A DNA stretch of 64,000 nt, from positions 12,772,515-12,836,514 of the forward strand of contig NC_037600.1 in assembly GCF_003073045.1 (NCBI RefSeq), written 5' to 3'. Both the position numbers and the translations under genes were made by a program. Shown here piece after piece: positions 1-12,581 of this stretch. The notes beneath the pieces are model-generated. The model saw only the letters and a list, made by a program, of their open reading frames with translations, had not been told where the DNA came from and did no database searches. This DNA is from Pomacea canaliculata (lineage: Eukaryota > Mollusca > Gastropoda > Architaenioglossa > Ampullariidae). Every line of letters starts with the position of its first letter. Positions within the stretch are counted from its first letter, which is position 1.

Positions 1-200
1 ACTATCCCCCACAGTGGCGCAACAGTTACAGCGCCTGTCACCAATACCGTGAAGATTGGCTGTCCTGGGTTCAGATCTCATCTCAGACACACTGTTCTTT
101 CTCTGCATGAGCCATCTCTTTAAAGGACTGGTTTCCTTGCTGTGATATTGGTGTGAAACACCAATGCCCCCCCACCCCACCCGCCAAATCCACAACTCAT
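1..200 (+). repeat. tRNA-derived SINE
   Basis: A box-A-like TGGCGCAACAGTTA at 14-27 and a box-B-like GGTTCAGATCTC near 68-80 lie about 45 bp apart, the spacing of a pol III promoter. A related 3' half (GGTTCAGATCGCATCTCAGG) recurs at about 35070-35100. It sits in an intron of EEFSEC. Confidence 0.5.
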
Positions 201-333
201 CTAAAAAGACTGATTTAATAATTAGTCTGAAAAACAGTAAGTGGCATTTAACTAAATGGTATTGTCTATATCATCATTCCATCTACCTTTAACACATGAT
301 ACCTTTTGAAAGGAATGTGATTTTTCCATCTAC

Positions 334-3300
334 CTTTAGTCTGGGCAACACTGTTTCCTTATACTTGGGATCTGTCATAGCATGACAAATCCTGCCATGG
401 AAGGCCAGTCGACAGTAGTTGGCATGGATATCTGTGTCCAGCTTAGATCCAATCACAAGAGCGTGGACAGAGCAAGTCACAGGCTTCTCCAGCTCCACCA
501 GAAGGAACTGTCTGCTGGCAGCATTGGCACACTTTTCTTCTACCTTGGAGCCAGAAGACTGGGTGTCGGGGTGACCTGCCTTTTTTGAGACAGTGTCCTC
601 TGAAAGCAGTTCCTCCTGGTACACATACTCAAGAGAAAAGTCAAAATCTTGTGGTTCACTTGCAGGGAAGGATGCTGGATGACCAGATGATTGGACCATG
701 GCAAAGAAATGGACGTGACCCATGACAGTTTCATGTCCAACAGTTATGTGGAATTTGGTTTTTGTGGTGATGGCACCTATAAAAGTAATGAAGAAAATAA
801 ACAGAGTAAGATATGAAATAAAGAGTTTTCATTCCACAAAATCCAGTGAATATCTATTCATGAAGTTATATTACCTCTTCAGGCAATTCAGAATGCATTC
901 ACAACAATACAGGACTATTAAACACTATTTCTTGATGTTCATGGTTGTGTTACCTTTAAAAAAGTCTATCTTATGAACAGATGCAATGAATGCTTCCACA
1001 GTAGCTAAAGCTCCTGGTGAAGAAATGATTCCTCTCTCTAACAGCTTTGGGTCAAATTGTGTCACACAAATGCCTGCCCGGTCACCCTGAAATTTTTTTT
1101 AATGCACCAGGCTATCAACAAAATTTTTAAATGCATTTTAAAAATGTTGACACTTATTAAAAACTAGAAAGCTTAAAACTACTTCTCATACAGTGTTCTC
1201 TTATAATCTGTGCACCATTAAATTATGGGAGTGACTTTCAAGGATTAGTACAATAAGTTTGCTCATCTGACAATGTGAGAGATTTGTACAAAATTTAAAA
1301 TGTAAAGGAATGTTGCTTACCTGCATAATATGTTCTACTGGTTTCCGAAACATTTGGATGGACTTAACTTTCTTCTGTACCTTCATTGATGGAATCTCAA
1401 CATTCTATAGATAAAGGGACAACACTCTGTTTAAATATGTTTCACAGAATCAATGAAAGTGGCATGTTATACAATACATGATTAGCTGCTGTCCTTAAAA
1501 AATGGCCAAAGAAATAAAAATCTTACTTTATTCTGAAGTTTTTAAAATAACATTATAACATACTACTAGCTCAAGCTTATCATTTAAAATTAAAAGGAAT
1601 TCAACTCAAACAATAGTTTATTCTATAGCTTAATTGTATCAATACACTTGTATTGAATGAGTTAAAACTTGCCTAAAAATATTTACTTCACTATTTCCAC
1701 CAAAAAGGCACACTTTATTTCACCCAAAGTAAATATTTTAATGTGATATAACCGAAGAAACTATGAATAGGTTCTTACATCATTGATTGCTACACTGCCA
1801 CTGATGACTGTCCCTGTCATGACAGTACCCTGGCCACGAAGAGCAAAGCAGTGGTCCACAGCAAAAATAAATGGTCCATCTGGTTTCTTTGTGGCAAGTA
1901 AGTACTCTTGAGTAACTCCTGAATTAAAACATTCAGTCCTTCTGCCTCAAGGTCTCCACCCTGTTTGATAATTGAAGCAAAACAAGATACCAAAATCACT
2001 AAAACTGTTTAAAATATGTTATATATTTTAACTGATTCTTTTCACTCCAAAACATTATTCCAAAAAAATAATAATTTTCACGACATAAAATTACAGACCT
2101 CTGGTCCACCTGGTCTAGCTGCCACAGAAACAATGGGACAGTCATGAAAACGTGTGTTTTCCAACGTTTTCCACATCCTTTTTTTCATCTGTAACAAAAG
2201 TTTTTGGTCAACATTCCAGACTTTCTATTTTTAATTTTTGTTATAATGTAAAAAATTTTAAAGTTGGTGTCAACTGCATTGGTTCATGATAATCTTGTAA
2301 AATAATAAACTCAACCCTGATTCACAATAGGGTCTTTGCATTTGCTACTGAGGAACGGATGGATAAGCCATTAATCTGATAACTGTCTACTCAAAACAAA
2401 TAGAGTTGAAGGCAATATTAAAAAATGGTATACATTCTCTACACATGCCTTAAAATTTATTTCTTACAAGGCATCATAGCTGTCCTGACCATGGGTGTGC
2501 ATAACTTGTGCCTGCTATTTACTTTTTGTATGAGTAAATGTTGTAGAGGTAAGCGTGTCTGTTATATGCGAATATGGGTGTATGGTTGTTGATGATTTAG
2601 TCTATGTATGATTTATGTAAAGTGCTATGAGCAAATTTTTGGAAAGGCACTATATAAATCCTCATTATTCTTATGTATTGAAATACAGAAGCAACAGCAA
2701 TAATGTTACAGATATGCAGGCTACTAAAAAGAATAGAAAAATAAGTTTTAAAATACATAAAAGTTTACTGCATCCACCAATTAACAAAAAATGCAGTCAG
2801 CAACTAGAGTTTGAAAGGTCAGAGAGCAAAAATTCCAATGCTTAACAGATCTTTCAGCACAGAAAACAAACTAAACATTGCCTTTTCAATGATGGCCGGA
2901 CGTTTCTCAAGAGGAATGAGGTCTGTCTTGTTAAGCACCACCATCATGGCTTGACAGGTAATTTGACCGATCACAAGGCACTCTGCTGTCTGTGTCTGCA
3001 TGCCTTTAATAACATCCACTACCAGGAACATCAAGTCAATGATCTGTGCCCCTGTAAAAGTGCAAAGAAGTGTGATCCCTCTTTGTGACTTATACCATGA
3101 AAAGATGGGAATGTGCTTTCATTGCTGTAGCCAAGCGCTACACAACCATGCATGTTTACATTTTTAAGTTCATTATTTTTACCAAAAGAGTAAGCATGCA
3201 CTCAAACTAGCATGGCTAAATGTACCGAAAGTAACTTACATCAGATACAGCTAAACAAATCAAGAGCATTTTATAATGCCTTTTATTCTGAAAATCGCGT

Positions 3301-3749
3301 TTATCTTCCATACACTTTCATTTTATATTTTTCTCATAATTAAGTACAATTAAATACTGTTCTCAGGACTACTGTATAAAAAGGCTTCATGTGTAGTAAA
3401 TAGGAAAACAAGCTAGCAAAGAAAATACTAGTTTCATTAAGCTAGTGTGACTAGGATTACTCTCCCTCATACCTCCTATTATGGTTCTTATTAAAGACGC
3501 ATGCCCAGGACAGTCTACAAGCGTATACTGTACTGTGTCAAAACCTTCAAATACAGCCTTTTTTTCTTCTGATATTGGAACAGTAAAAGAGGAGAAACCA
3601 AGATCAAGTGTGATCCCTCGTTCTTTGCTTTGTGGATTTTTGTCAAAAGCTGCAGTACTAGCAGTGGTGCTCAGTGCTTTACACAAGCTAGTTTTTCCAC
3701 TGTCGACATGCCCTAGAACACCGATGTTAAAGTTAAGTGGGCAAGACAT
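334..3749 (-). CDS. EEFSEC: Selenocysteine-specific elongation factor eEFSec (3' end outside window)
   Basis: This GTPase delivers Sec-tRNA to the ribosome at UGA codons of selenoprotein mRNAs in the cytoplasm. Seven exons are visible (descending): 3749-3473, 3051-2882, 2188-2099, 1960-1779, 1404-1321, 1086-954 and 776-334; all phases agree, giving about 460 codons. Residues 13-20 are the P-loop GHVDSGKT, 44-47 RGIT, 79-83 DCPGH, and exon 2 carries NKTD; exons 4-7 hold domains 2-3, with HITVGHETVMG and VTCSVHALVIGSKLD matching vertebrate eEFSec. The start is the ATG at 3749; upstream codons in frame lack an ATG. The last visible exon ends LPRLK at a GT donor, so the C-terminal SECIS-complex domain lies left of the window. 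Oddities: intron 2 uses a GC donor at 2881-2880, and exon 4 is one base short (182 instead of 183 nt) near 1884-1890, shifting the frame. Confidence 0.93.
2470..2670 (+). repeat. SINE/LINE 3' tail, 'gtaaagtgct...ggcactatataaat' type
   Basis: The stretch around 2617-2665 (GTAAAGTGCTATGAGCA, then AAAGGCACTATATAAATCC with ATT repeats) is the stem-like tail shared by many SINEs and CR1/L2-type LINEs in animals. It lies in EEFSEC intron 2. The 5' limit is not clear. Confidence 0.5.
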
Positions 3750-4205
3750 TTCCTTATTGTCCAAAATGAAATAATTTTTGAACTTTCTAGCAAAGAAGGT
3801 ACTGTTCGGCTCAAACCGTAAGCTTACACAGGGGAGTGAATTCTACTTTCAATTTTTCTTTTTTATTTTCATTTTTATTTTATTTTGATTTATAGGGAAT
3901 GGGAAAGGAAGCTGGCAGGATAATTTCAGTTAACGAGTGATTTGTTTTTAGTTTATTTGTTTTTTCATAAAATATGTCTAATGTGTAATAGTTATTAATA
4001 ATCTTGATAACGTTAAAAAAAATATTTGCATATACTGGAGCAGCCAGAGTGCTGTCCCTTTTACTGATGTCATGCACGTCAAAAAACAAGCATCAGGAAC
4101 CTTTATACGGATGATGACAGCATCTCGAAATCTTCTGCGTTCTAAGATTTAGCTTATCCGACTCAAAGAAAACAAATTGTTGTGTTGTTTTTCAGAAGTA
4201 CTGCA
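3750..4205. promoter_or_regulatory. Bidirectional upstream region, EEFSEC / MEGF9-like
   Basis: Only 456 bp separate the two diverging start codons, so both promoters and 5' UTRs must lie here unless unseen non-coding exons exist. It is AT-rich with T-runs near 3850-3890. I see no TATA box placed convincingly for either gene. Confidence 0.55.
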
Positions 4206-7200
4206 ATGGCAGAAAATTGGTTGCTTGTGCTCATGATAGCATTTTTATTTCCACAAATCAGGAAGCCAAACACTCTTTGGTTTGTTAAAGCAGCAGGCAC
4301 TGATGACCAATCGATTATTTCGACAGATGTTGATGGTAAGGAGAAATAGCAACTCTCACATATACCTAATTAAATACGCATTAGTAAAAAAAAAGGTGCG
4401 ACTCAAACTTTGTAAAATTTGAGCAATTGGTCTTTTTCCTTTCTTTGTGTACGTGACCAGGGCATTATCACGCGTGTATGACATCGGGGAATGCAAGATG
4501 ACCGAAACGTGCATAATGCTACTTTTTGTTTGAAAGTAAAAGTACATCGTCGTTGCATTTTTGAAATTAGAAATACCAAAAAAAAAAAAAAAAACATACA
4601 AAACACCATAATTAAGAGCATGTAAATATTTTGAACTTGAACTGATGCAAACATAGGCGCGCGCTCACACATTATATATATATTTCACATTTGTATTTCT
4701 TTTGATTCGATGTAAGTTATTGAAGTATCATTATTAGTAAAATGATCATTGTCTTGTTATAGCTGCTGTACGGTATCACTTTTTATTTTGTCTTTCATTA
4801 AAATTGCAAGACAGCAAACATAGTTTAGCAAAAAACGTTAGACACTGTTTTGGTTAACTATTAATTTATCATTCAGCAGTTTGGTTATCTGTTACCCAAA
4901 TTTCATAACAGAAGTGACTTTGGTAAAATACAGTGAAATTTTCATTTACACACATACTTCTACATATGCCTTATCAGAACAGAAGTACATTTTGGGGCTC
5001 TTTTGAATTTTTTGGAAAGTTCACTACCTATTTGTATTTGCAGCAAAGGTTGTCTTGCGTCCCCCAACAAACATCACATTACGCTTGTTGGGACCTAAGG
5101 AAGCTGTTATAACATGGAGCCCCCCTAGCATCTACACGCCTCATGATGTTGACATCTCACAGGATGAAGAACTTCCAAGTACCAATGTTCCAACTCTAAC
5201 CCATCTGACCCTTCCAATAATCTGACCACTAAAGCAGCAGACCCTTTGGAGCAGACTACTGTCAGAGATGAAGGAAAGCGTGTAAATGAATCAAGAGCAA
5301 GCTCTGTCAATGACGATAGTGATGACATAAATGCTGTATGCCATCCACTGCGATACTTCTTCAACTACACTGTGTACCAAAACGGCACAGATCAAAAGAA
5401 TAGAGAGCCAAAATGGATTACAATGGGTGATATTTATAAGAAAGAAAATATCACTTCACAGTCTGGTGAAAAAGTAGTGTCATTTGGTCTGGGATGTGTT
5501 AGAGAATATCTTGTTGTATATTCACAGAATCAGTCAGGTGAGCTATAGTATGAATTTTATCTATAGGTTCATCACAATAATTGTTTTGCACTGAGAAGTA
5601 TATGTAGAGTAGGACACTTCTTTCTGCAAATTAGAGCTGGTTTTTCATTTTGGAAAATATGTTCTTATAATTAATTAGCATGTAAAATGCTAACATTTAT
5701 TTGCCTTATGGCTTTTTTAAAAATATCTGACTATGATCCAGTAAAAAAAAAAATGTAAATAAGTCATGCAAGCTCAGTCTGCATATGCCCTGTGAATAGT
5801 GTTGCCATACATTGATTAATGTCAATATAATAACTGTACATAGCCTTCACCTTAAAGATTCATATAGAAATACTCAAAATTCAAAGATTGTCTTATTAAA
5901 TCCAAGAAATTGACAAATTTAGTGTCAAAGAGGCATAAATTTAGGTAATCCATAATTTAAACAGAAATTAATGACCTATTTGTTGAAATATTATGGGTGC
6001 ACTCACTGGCACCTTGATTGGCACAAAGCAGTCTAAAGTTAACAAATGCTAAGTGTGTTTAATACATAAAAATTATCTCTGCAAATTGAAGCATCATATT
6101 TAAAACTGAGTAAATTGAGTAGCTTTACTAGTGATTCCTGTTATTAAGCACACGAAACTTTGTTTTTTCTAAATCACAAGTAAAGCTACTTGCAGATTGT
6201 CATGACTGTCTATCTTTTTGCACAATATAAACATAAGGCATTTAAGATAAATAAGGCAATATTTTCAAAATACACTTGATCAGTTACTTTCTAAATTAAA
6301 TAATACTACCCATATTTCTAAATACCTCACATTAGTGTTTGCATTCTTCAAACATATGTGAAATATTTAGTAAATGGTAGATCAATTTAATCATTAAACC
6401 TAGTGTAATGTTTTCAAATATAAACCTGTAAAGTTGTACATTTGTCCATTGGACAGATCCAACGCAAGCAATGGTTCAAGTAAATGCAAGTGATGAACCT
6501 GAAGTGTACTTGAAGAATCTGTCACCTGGAACAAAGTACTACCTGTATATCACAGCTGTATTTGTGTCCAATGACACACTTAATTCTACAATGATTACCT
6601 TCTCTACAAAGCAAGAGTCTTTCCAGAAAAGTGGGTGGCAATTTTGTTATCAAGCATTAAGGTTGAAATAGCTCTTTTGATAAAGCCATAGAAGTTAATC
6701 AAACTTAAAAGTGTTTCTTTTTGTCTTGTCAGTAAAAGGTGACGCAGAATCTTTCAGCTTGATGCCAGTTAGAATATTTAATTTTTAAATTTATGGAGGG
6801 GTGGGGGGGACTAGGTTTCAAGCTCATATGCTTTTTTAAAAATTATTTTTATTATAGTTGTTTTATTTTTTTATCCCATCAGCTACAACTTTTGAATTAG
6901 AATTTTTCCTTAAATGTTTTAAATTATGTGAAGTGGCAAGTGTTTCTTGTCTTACCAATTTGCAGATTTCTTGTTTAAACATATTTTTTAAAACAAAATT
7001 CCAAAGTCTGTTTCCCTTCTGATTTTAGCATGCACTTGTGATTTTCATGGAACACAGCCTAGCAGGAGGGGAAGTCTTGCTTGCAGTGACAATGCAACTC
7101 AACTTTGTGAATGCCGTAATGGCTACATGGGTCAGTTTTGTGAAATGTGTGCACCTGGGTTTTATCGCACAGCACCTTATTTTCCATGTCACCGCTGCCC

Positions 7201-10200
7201 TTGCTCTGCAATTGCTGCACAAGATCAAACATGCAAATTTCGTGAGTATGAAAAGTAGCATTAGCTGTTTATTTTTCACTTTTTTGACTATTTTTAATAG
7301 AAGAGTCAAAAATCCAATAATCTAGTAAACAGTTAAAATGGGCGGGTGAGGAAGGTCTTTATAAATTTTTAAAAAGTAATCTTTGATGTTTTCAGTTACA
7401 AGATAGCCACATATGCCCAGTTTTCCCTAATTATTCACAGCTTAACTTGTCATTACCATTTACTTTTGTTGCATTGCATGCTCCTTGCGATGTGTATTAC
7501 TGTTAACTGCATGCTTATGTTTATTCTTTAATGTCAACACATTTTCTTCTCCTTTATCAAAGGCCAAGAGATCTTAGGAAACTTGGCACAAATAATGAGT
7601 TACAAATGAACTTGTACACAAGAAACAAGGATTTACAAATGGGAGAGAATGAAAGGCACTTGAAATAAATAGAAGTGTAGAGCACTGTGTACATAGGGCA
7701 TAGTGAGCTTCTTTGCTGTTAGCAAATGTTCAACAGTTGAACTGAACACTTTGGTGTAAGTGCTAATATTTGCATTCATTGTCATTGTTAGCATGTTTTA
7801 AACACTTGAAATTAATAATTTTATTGGTTTGTTTGTTGTATTCATATATTTTGAAAGATTACACTTACAGATGTTTGAGTTTCTTCCAATGTTTAACTCA
7901 TCAAAATTGTTATCCTAATAATAAAGATCCGCACATCTCATTAGCATTTGAGGAACATTTGAACTGAAGCACTGTGTTTAAATATCTTTATTTCTTAGTT
8001 GTGTGCATGTATTTAAAAAAATTATAGACATTTGTGCTTCTTTGGACGTTACACATTAAATTTTAAATCCTAATATTAGCTGAACATGTTGCTTAAGAAT
8101 TTTTTAACTCTTTCCTTGGATTTAATGCAGGTGAAGGTTTCTTGACGTGCAGCAAGTGTAAAGAAGGTTACTCTGGCAACATCTGCCATATGTGTGCTTA
8201 TGGTTATTACCGCTACAACAACCACTGCGTAGCGTGCAACTGTCATGGCAATGCTGACCCTGACAGCCCTTATATGTGTGATGTTATTACAGGTATAGCA
8301 TTTTCATTTTGCATTTATATGCTGCTTGGTTGCTTCATCTAGCTAGGCACTTAAAGAAAGATCCTAGTTTCTCTCATTATCTTGTCGACTCCAGCAACAG
8401 AATTCTCTTCAGAGAATACAGTAGAAACAGACTCTATGGCTTGGAAATATGCATTTAAAGAAGTTGACATTGTCAGAAAATGTCATACTTTTAACTATGT
8501 ACTCCCTGTTATAGCATGTTATATCTTGATCTTGTGCAATGTGTGTTGCAGGAGCATGCACAAAATGTATGCATAACACCAGTGGCATGAAATGCGATGA
8601 GTGCAAAAAGGGCTACGTTGGTGATCCATTTGTGTTCAAGAATTGCACTCTCAGAGGTAATAAATCTACTATTACAGGGGTATGGTTATTTTGTGGGTCA
8701 TCACTGTGGTACAGATGGTAAAGCTTGTGTCCCTAGGACGGTGGATCCAGATCAGGTCACTACCCAAACTGCAAGAGATGCGGGAAGCAAGGCCAACAGG
8801 TGTGGGAGAGGGTTGGGGGTTGGAATAGGGCATGATTTGTAGGCAGTGATAATGACCCGCATGTGTAACTTTTTCTCCGACAGTCCACTGCCACACTCAA
8901 CTTCACTGGCCAGTTGAAACATGATCTTGTTGCACACCACTCCCCCCTCTGTTTACCCTGTGTGTAGCTGCAACACGTCAGGAGACTGGTTCTCTTCACT
9001 TTGACCTTTGCACAGACTTAGAAGATTATTTCGTATTTTACATCCATCTCGAAATGAAACACCACTGTTATCTGAAGTAAATATTAATAAAGTTGAGTGA
9101 AAGATACCACTGTACTTTATAACAGGGGATAGTTATAAATAAGTTATGATCGCATGTAGCTATTGTAGTGCTTTTTGTGTAATATTTAATTTGTTGTAAG
9201 CGGCTGGTCTTAACTGTAGCTGTTCTTTGCCCCTGGCTCGTGGTACTTCCACTAGCAATATAAGCTTTTCTTTTGCATGACACTATCTTGTACATGTGCT
9301 GTAAATAATTTAAACAGTTTAACTTTATACTTTTTGCTATAACTAATTAAATTGTTTAATTGTATCTCTTGCCTACTAATTGTACATATTTACCAAGATC
9401 AAGTGTTAAGAGCATGTATGCAATTGGCGGAAGCAACATGACAACCAAGTGCATCTCGCTTCCGAAAACCGCCAGGTACCCGCACAAGGGCCCCAGATCT
9501 CACCCCAGATGTGGGCTGTTAGGGATCCATGATTTCTTGCAGGCTGGGTGGTACATGAGGTAGCTCCCAGATAAAGCACTTTGTTTACAGAGAAAGACTG
9601 CCTTACTGTGATGTTACTCTAGTGGTGCCCAACCTTTTCTCACCCAAGAGCCTCACTGAACATGATATAAAATCTCACGGTCCAGAATATGGCAGTTTTG
9701 CCAGAATTATGATGTTAAAAATGAAATTATGTTGTGTCTGGTTAAAATGAGCGAGCCATAGGTTGGGCACCCCTGCTCTAGTTGCTTCAACGTTTTATGG
9801 GGTTGTAAGGTTTCTAGTCCGTGTTGCCTCTTCTTTATTTTACTGTGAAAGCTGAACATAACTGTAAAGCCAAATATTTTCCTTGTCTAAACCTGTTTCA
9901 GACTTTACTTTGTACATTTAAGGTGTAAAAGTAAGAGAAGCCAACCTATACCTTTGCTAATTCTTACCTTCTTTTTGGACTAGTTCTGAAAATATCAACA
10001 TTATTTGAGTCAATACCTGAGGGAGTCATTGCGGGCATTTGCGTGGGAGTCATTCTACTGCTCAGTGTTATCGTTGGTTGTATTGTCTACCTGCGGTGGA
10101 ACAAGAATCCACAGAATCGACCATTCTGGACTGTGGAGCTGAAAGATGACCACGAGGGTGTTAATTTTAACACTGTCCCTAACAACTGTGATGACGAGGT

Positions 10201-11137
10201 GCAGGTTAGTGTGCCCATACATAAATTGTCTCTAGCTATCAGGACAGGTAAAGGTTAATGACACAGGTGCACCCAGACATAATTTCAGTTTCTTGCTGTC
10301 AAGTGCAGGTTTTGTGTGTGTGTGAAAGTCACTGTTAGAGGTGGCAGGAGTTTGGAGGTTTTTTTTTCCCTTTTCAGTAGGTTGTAGCACTTAAATTTTG
10401 CTCACTCACAGAAACCAAGATGGGGGGAAAAAATCATTGTAGAATTACAGTGTCATTTGAATTATGTAAATAGGTATTGGTCTATTACTAGCATCACTGC
10501 CTCATACAAGCATGCTAATATTTGGCAAAGAAACCATCATTGCACATGAGCTGCTACTACTCTACTCACATCTTTTTATATATATCAACGACAAATCAGT
10601 TACGTCACATTAATCACTACTTTGTTTATAAAAAGACTTTATTATTCATGGAGTGACATTTTATCATCCATCTTCATGTTAAGTTTTCCTAGTTCAAAGA
10701 ATTGCGACTTTCACCTGAAATTGAAAGAACTTTAGGGAAGTGTCCATAGCCATGTGGCAGTGTGCTTACCTGTGGCCCAAAAGGTCAGGGTTCAAAGCAT
10801 ATTTAGGCCAGTGGCTCAAACCTGTCCCTACCCTTAGCAGATTTAAAAAAAATGAAATGGATACCTAATCTGTCAGGGTAGACTGCAGAAGGATAGGACT
10901 GCTCCATCTTCCACATGTCAGACCCTGATTACCTCCCTTGTGACCAGGAGGCAGTGACACTTCACTATTTCGCTGTTTAAAATTTTTCAAGGAGCTTAAG
11001 TTTTTAAGAAGTTTACTTCTCTTTTACAGGTGGTGGGCACAAAAGTGACAATGGAGGACTTGGAGTTCTATGAAAAACAGAGCGGCAGTGGTCATTCACG
11101 CGGCAGTGGATATGCCAGACTGCAGGAAAACGTGTAA
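4206..11137 (+). CDS. MEGF9: MEGF9-like type I membrane protein with laminin-EGF repeats
   Basis: Eight exons: 4206-4335, 5044-5537, 6457-6630, 7029-7241, 8131-8292, 8552-8656, 9984-10204 and 11030-11137, about 535 residues. In order: a hydrophobic signal peptide (MAENWLLVLMIAFLF), a fibronectin-III-like N-glycosylated ectodomain (exons 2-3, ending near LSPGTKYYLYITAVF), cysteine-rich laminin-type EGF repeats in exons 4-6 (CECRNGYMGQFCEMC, CKEGYSGNICHMC, CDECKKGYVGDPF), one transmembrane helix (GVIAGICVGVILLLSVIVGC) and a short tail. The juxtamembrane RPFWTVELKDD closely resembles the APFWTIELKED I recall in vertebrate MEGF9, which is why I chose this name over a laminin chain. Vertebrate MEGF9 has more EGF repeats and no clear FN3, so orthology is likely but not certain. 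Exon 2 is one base out of frame between about 5166 and 5222, and a TGA at 5223 follows in the original frame. Confidence 0.8.
9617..9781 (+). mobile_element. Short hAT-like MITE
   Basis: The ends are GTGGTGCCCAACC (left) and GGTTGGGCACCCCTG (right), an imperfect inverted repeat of the CAGGGGTGCCCAACC kind seen in hAT elements. CTCTAG occurs at both flanks (9617-9622 and 9776-9781), though a clean 8-bp duplication is not visible. It is non-coding, in a MEGF9-like intron. Confidence 0.6.
10738..10975 (+). repeat. tRNA-derived SINE
   Basis: ATAGCCATGTGGCAGTGTGC near 10748 followed by GGTTCAAAGC near 10789 resembles pol III boxes A and B. The unit continues to a region near 10970. It lies in the last MEGF9-like intron. 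There is no target duplication that I can see. Confidence 0.45.
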
Positions 11138-12179
11138 ATGAGAAAACCCATTTACAGTAAAGGACTTCATTGATCTATCACTTCATCTCTTTCTGCTGTG
11201 AGCATTTGCTGCTGTTCATGTTTCAACAGACATGGAGCTTCCTCCTAAAATGCCATATATTGAGTTGAATCTTGTATTACCGTCCTAGGTTTCGAGCGTG
11301 AAAGGAAAAAAGAAAAATTGCTATAACTTTGTGTCATTTTGATTTTTTTTTTCTAAAGGAGGATAAGGCATTATGCTATGGTCATATGATTAAAGAGTGG
11401 GTACTGTCTGTTTGGATTGGCCTATATGGTGCCAAGCAATAGATTTGTGAGATTTTCCGAAGCTGAGTATGCTACGGCCATTCCCTTCAGAAAAGTTGCA
11501 TTTAACTGTCCACACAGTCTCTATTGTATTTCGTTGTTGGCTCATATTTTCCACAAGAGAATAGAGCCTGTCAGTGATGTCACATAAACAGAAGCAGATG
11601 GACATCTGCAAATTGGATGCAGCATATTTTAATTCAGACATGACTCTTCAGGGACATAATATAGAATAGAGGAAGCATGTTGCCCATATAATGTTTCTTC
11701 TCTCCTAGGAGGAATAAGTTTTTGTTTGTGTGCCTGAATGTTTTCTGTAGAAATCCAAATGTTTCACCACTACCAAAACTCCAGGGCATGGTCATTTGTC
11801 AAATGTGTATGTTTATGATTCATCCTCAGTAGGTATGGTTCCCCCTAAATTTGAAGCAGAAATACCTAATTGCTAATAATGAAATATCTTGCATTGGAAA
11901 AGTACCATATTTAGAGGCCATAGTTATGAAGCAAGAGTAAGTAATTTCCCCTGGAAAAAATTGGGAACTCAAGGAAAAGCTTTATTTTCATAACAGACCC
12001 TGCAGACACTGTTTCATGCTTGTTTATCCCTTAGTATCCTTGCCACTGATTTGTAACTATGGCTCCAAAGGTAAAACAACATCTTCGGGTGTGGACACTG
12101 CTTTATCATGAGAGGCAGTCAACTGAAATATAGCAGATGCAAATTTCGGACTTAAATTCACTTACCAGTTAGTAATCCT

Positions 12180-12581
12180 GGTTGGCAAGGCACTTCTTCT
12201 TCTTCCATTGTGAAACAATGCAATAGATGTCTTGTTCATAAAAGGCCTTGGGCTGAAATCAAACTGACTGGCAAACAACCTTCACCACTGTGTCCACTGG
12301 AAACTTTTTGCCTTTCAGATGCTTTTCATTTCATCAAAGGTATGGAAATCACGTGGCCATAAATCTGGGCTATAGGGTGGATGGTCAAGTACCCATCGGG
12401 TGCAGCCTTTCCAACAGTCAAACTTTTCATGGATAATGGTATGGACGCTGCTGTGGCTGATGCCTACAAGATTGGCAATTTCATCTTTTGTTATGTGACT
12501 CTTTACATAGATCAGTTTATCCGCCACTGCACAATTTTCCACTGTGATGATGACATGGGCTTGCCCTGGTTGGGATGGCAT
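12180..12581 (-). mobile_element. Mariner-like transposase relic, internally deleted
   Basis: The minus-strand frame shows a helix-turn-helix part (ITKDEIANLVGISHSSVHTI) and CTRWVL joined directly to HPPYSPDLWPRDFHTF, the block holding the last catalytic acidic residue region of mariner transposases. It then continues as HLKGKKF and a C-terminal QDIYCIVSQWKKK-like stretch interrupted by a stop. The catalytic middle is absent, so it cannot encode transposase. No terminal repeats were recognised. Confidence 0.75.

Noticed and set aside
14-80. Functional tRNA gene
   Set aside because: Pol III boxes are present but no cloverleaf or anticodon arm can be drawn; best read as a SINE head.
3750-3764. 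Longer EEFSEC N-terminus beginning MDNKE
   Set aside because: The first codon would be TTG; the ATG at 3749 matches the family start.
5044-5537. Extra intron explaining the frame change in MEGF9-like exon 2
   Set aside because: No donor/acceptor pair restores phase without an implausibly short intron; a single-base indel explains it.
7025-7309. 94-codon minus-strand frame with many cysteines
   Set aside because: Antisense shadow of the laminin-EGF exon at 7029-7241.
12315-12581. Host gene on the minus strand
   Set aside because: The protein matches mariner transposase blocks with the catalytic core missing.
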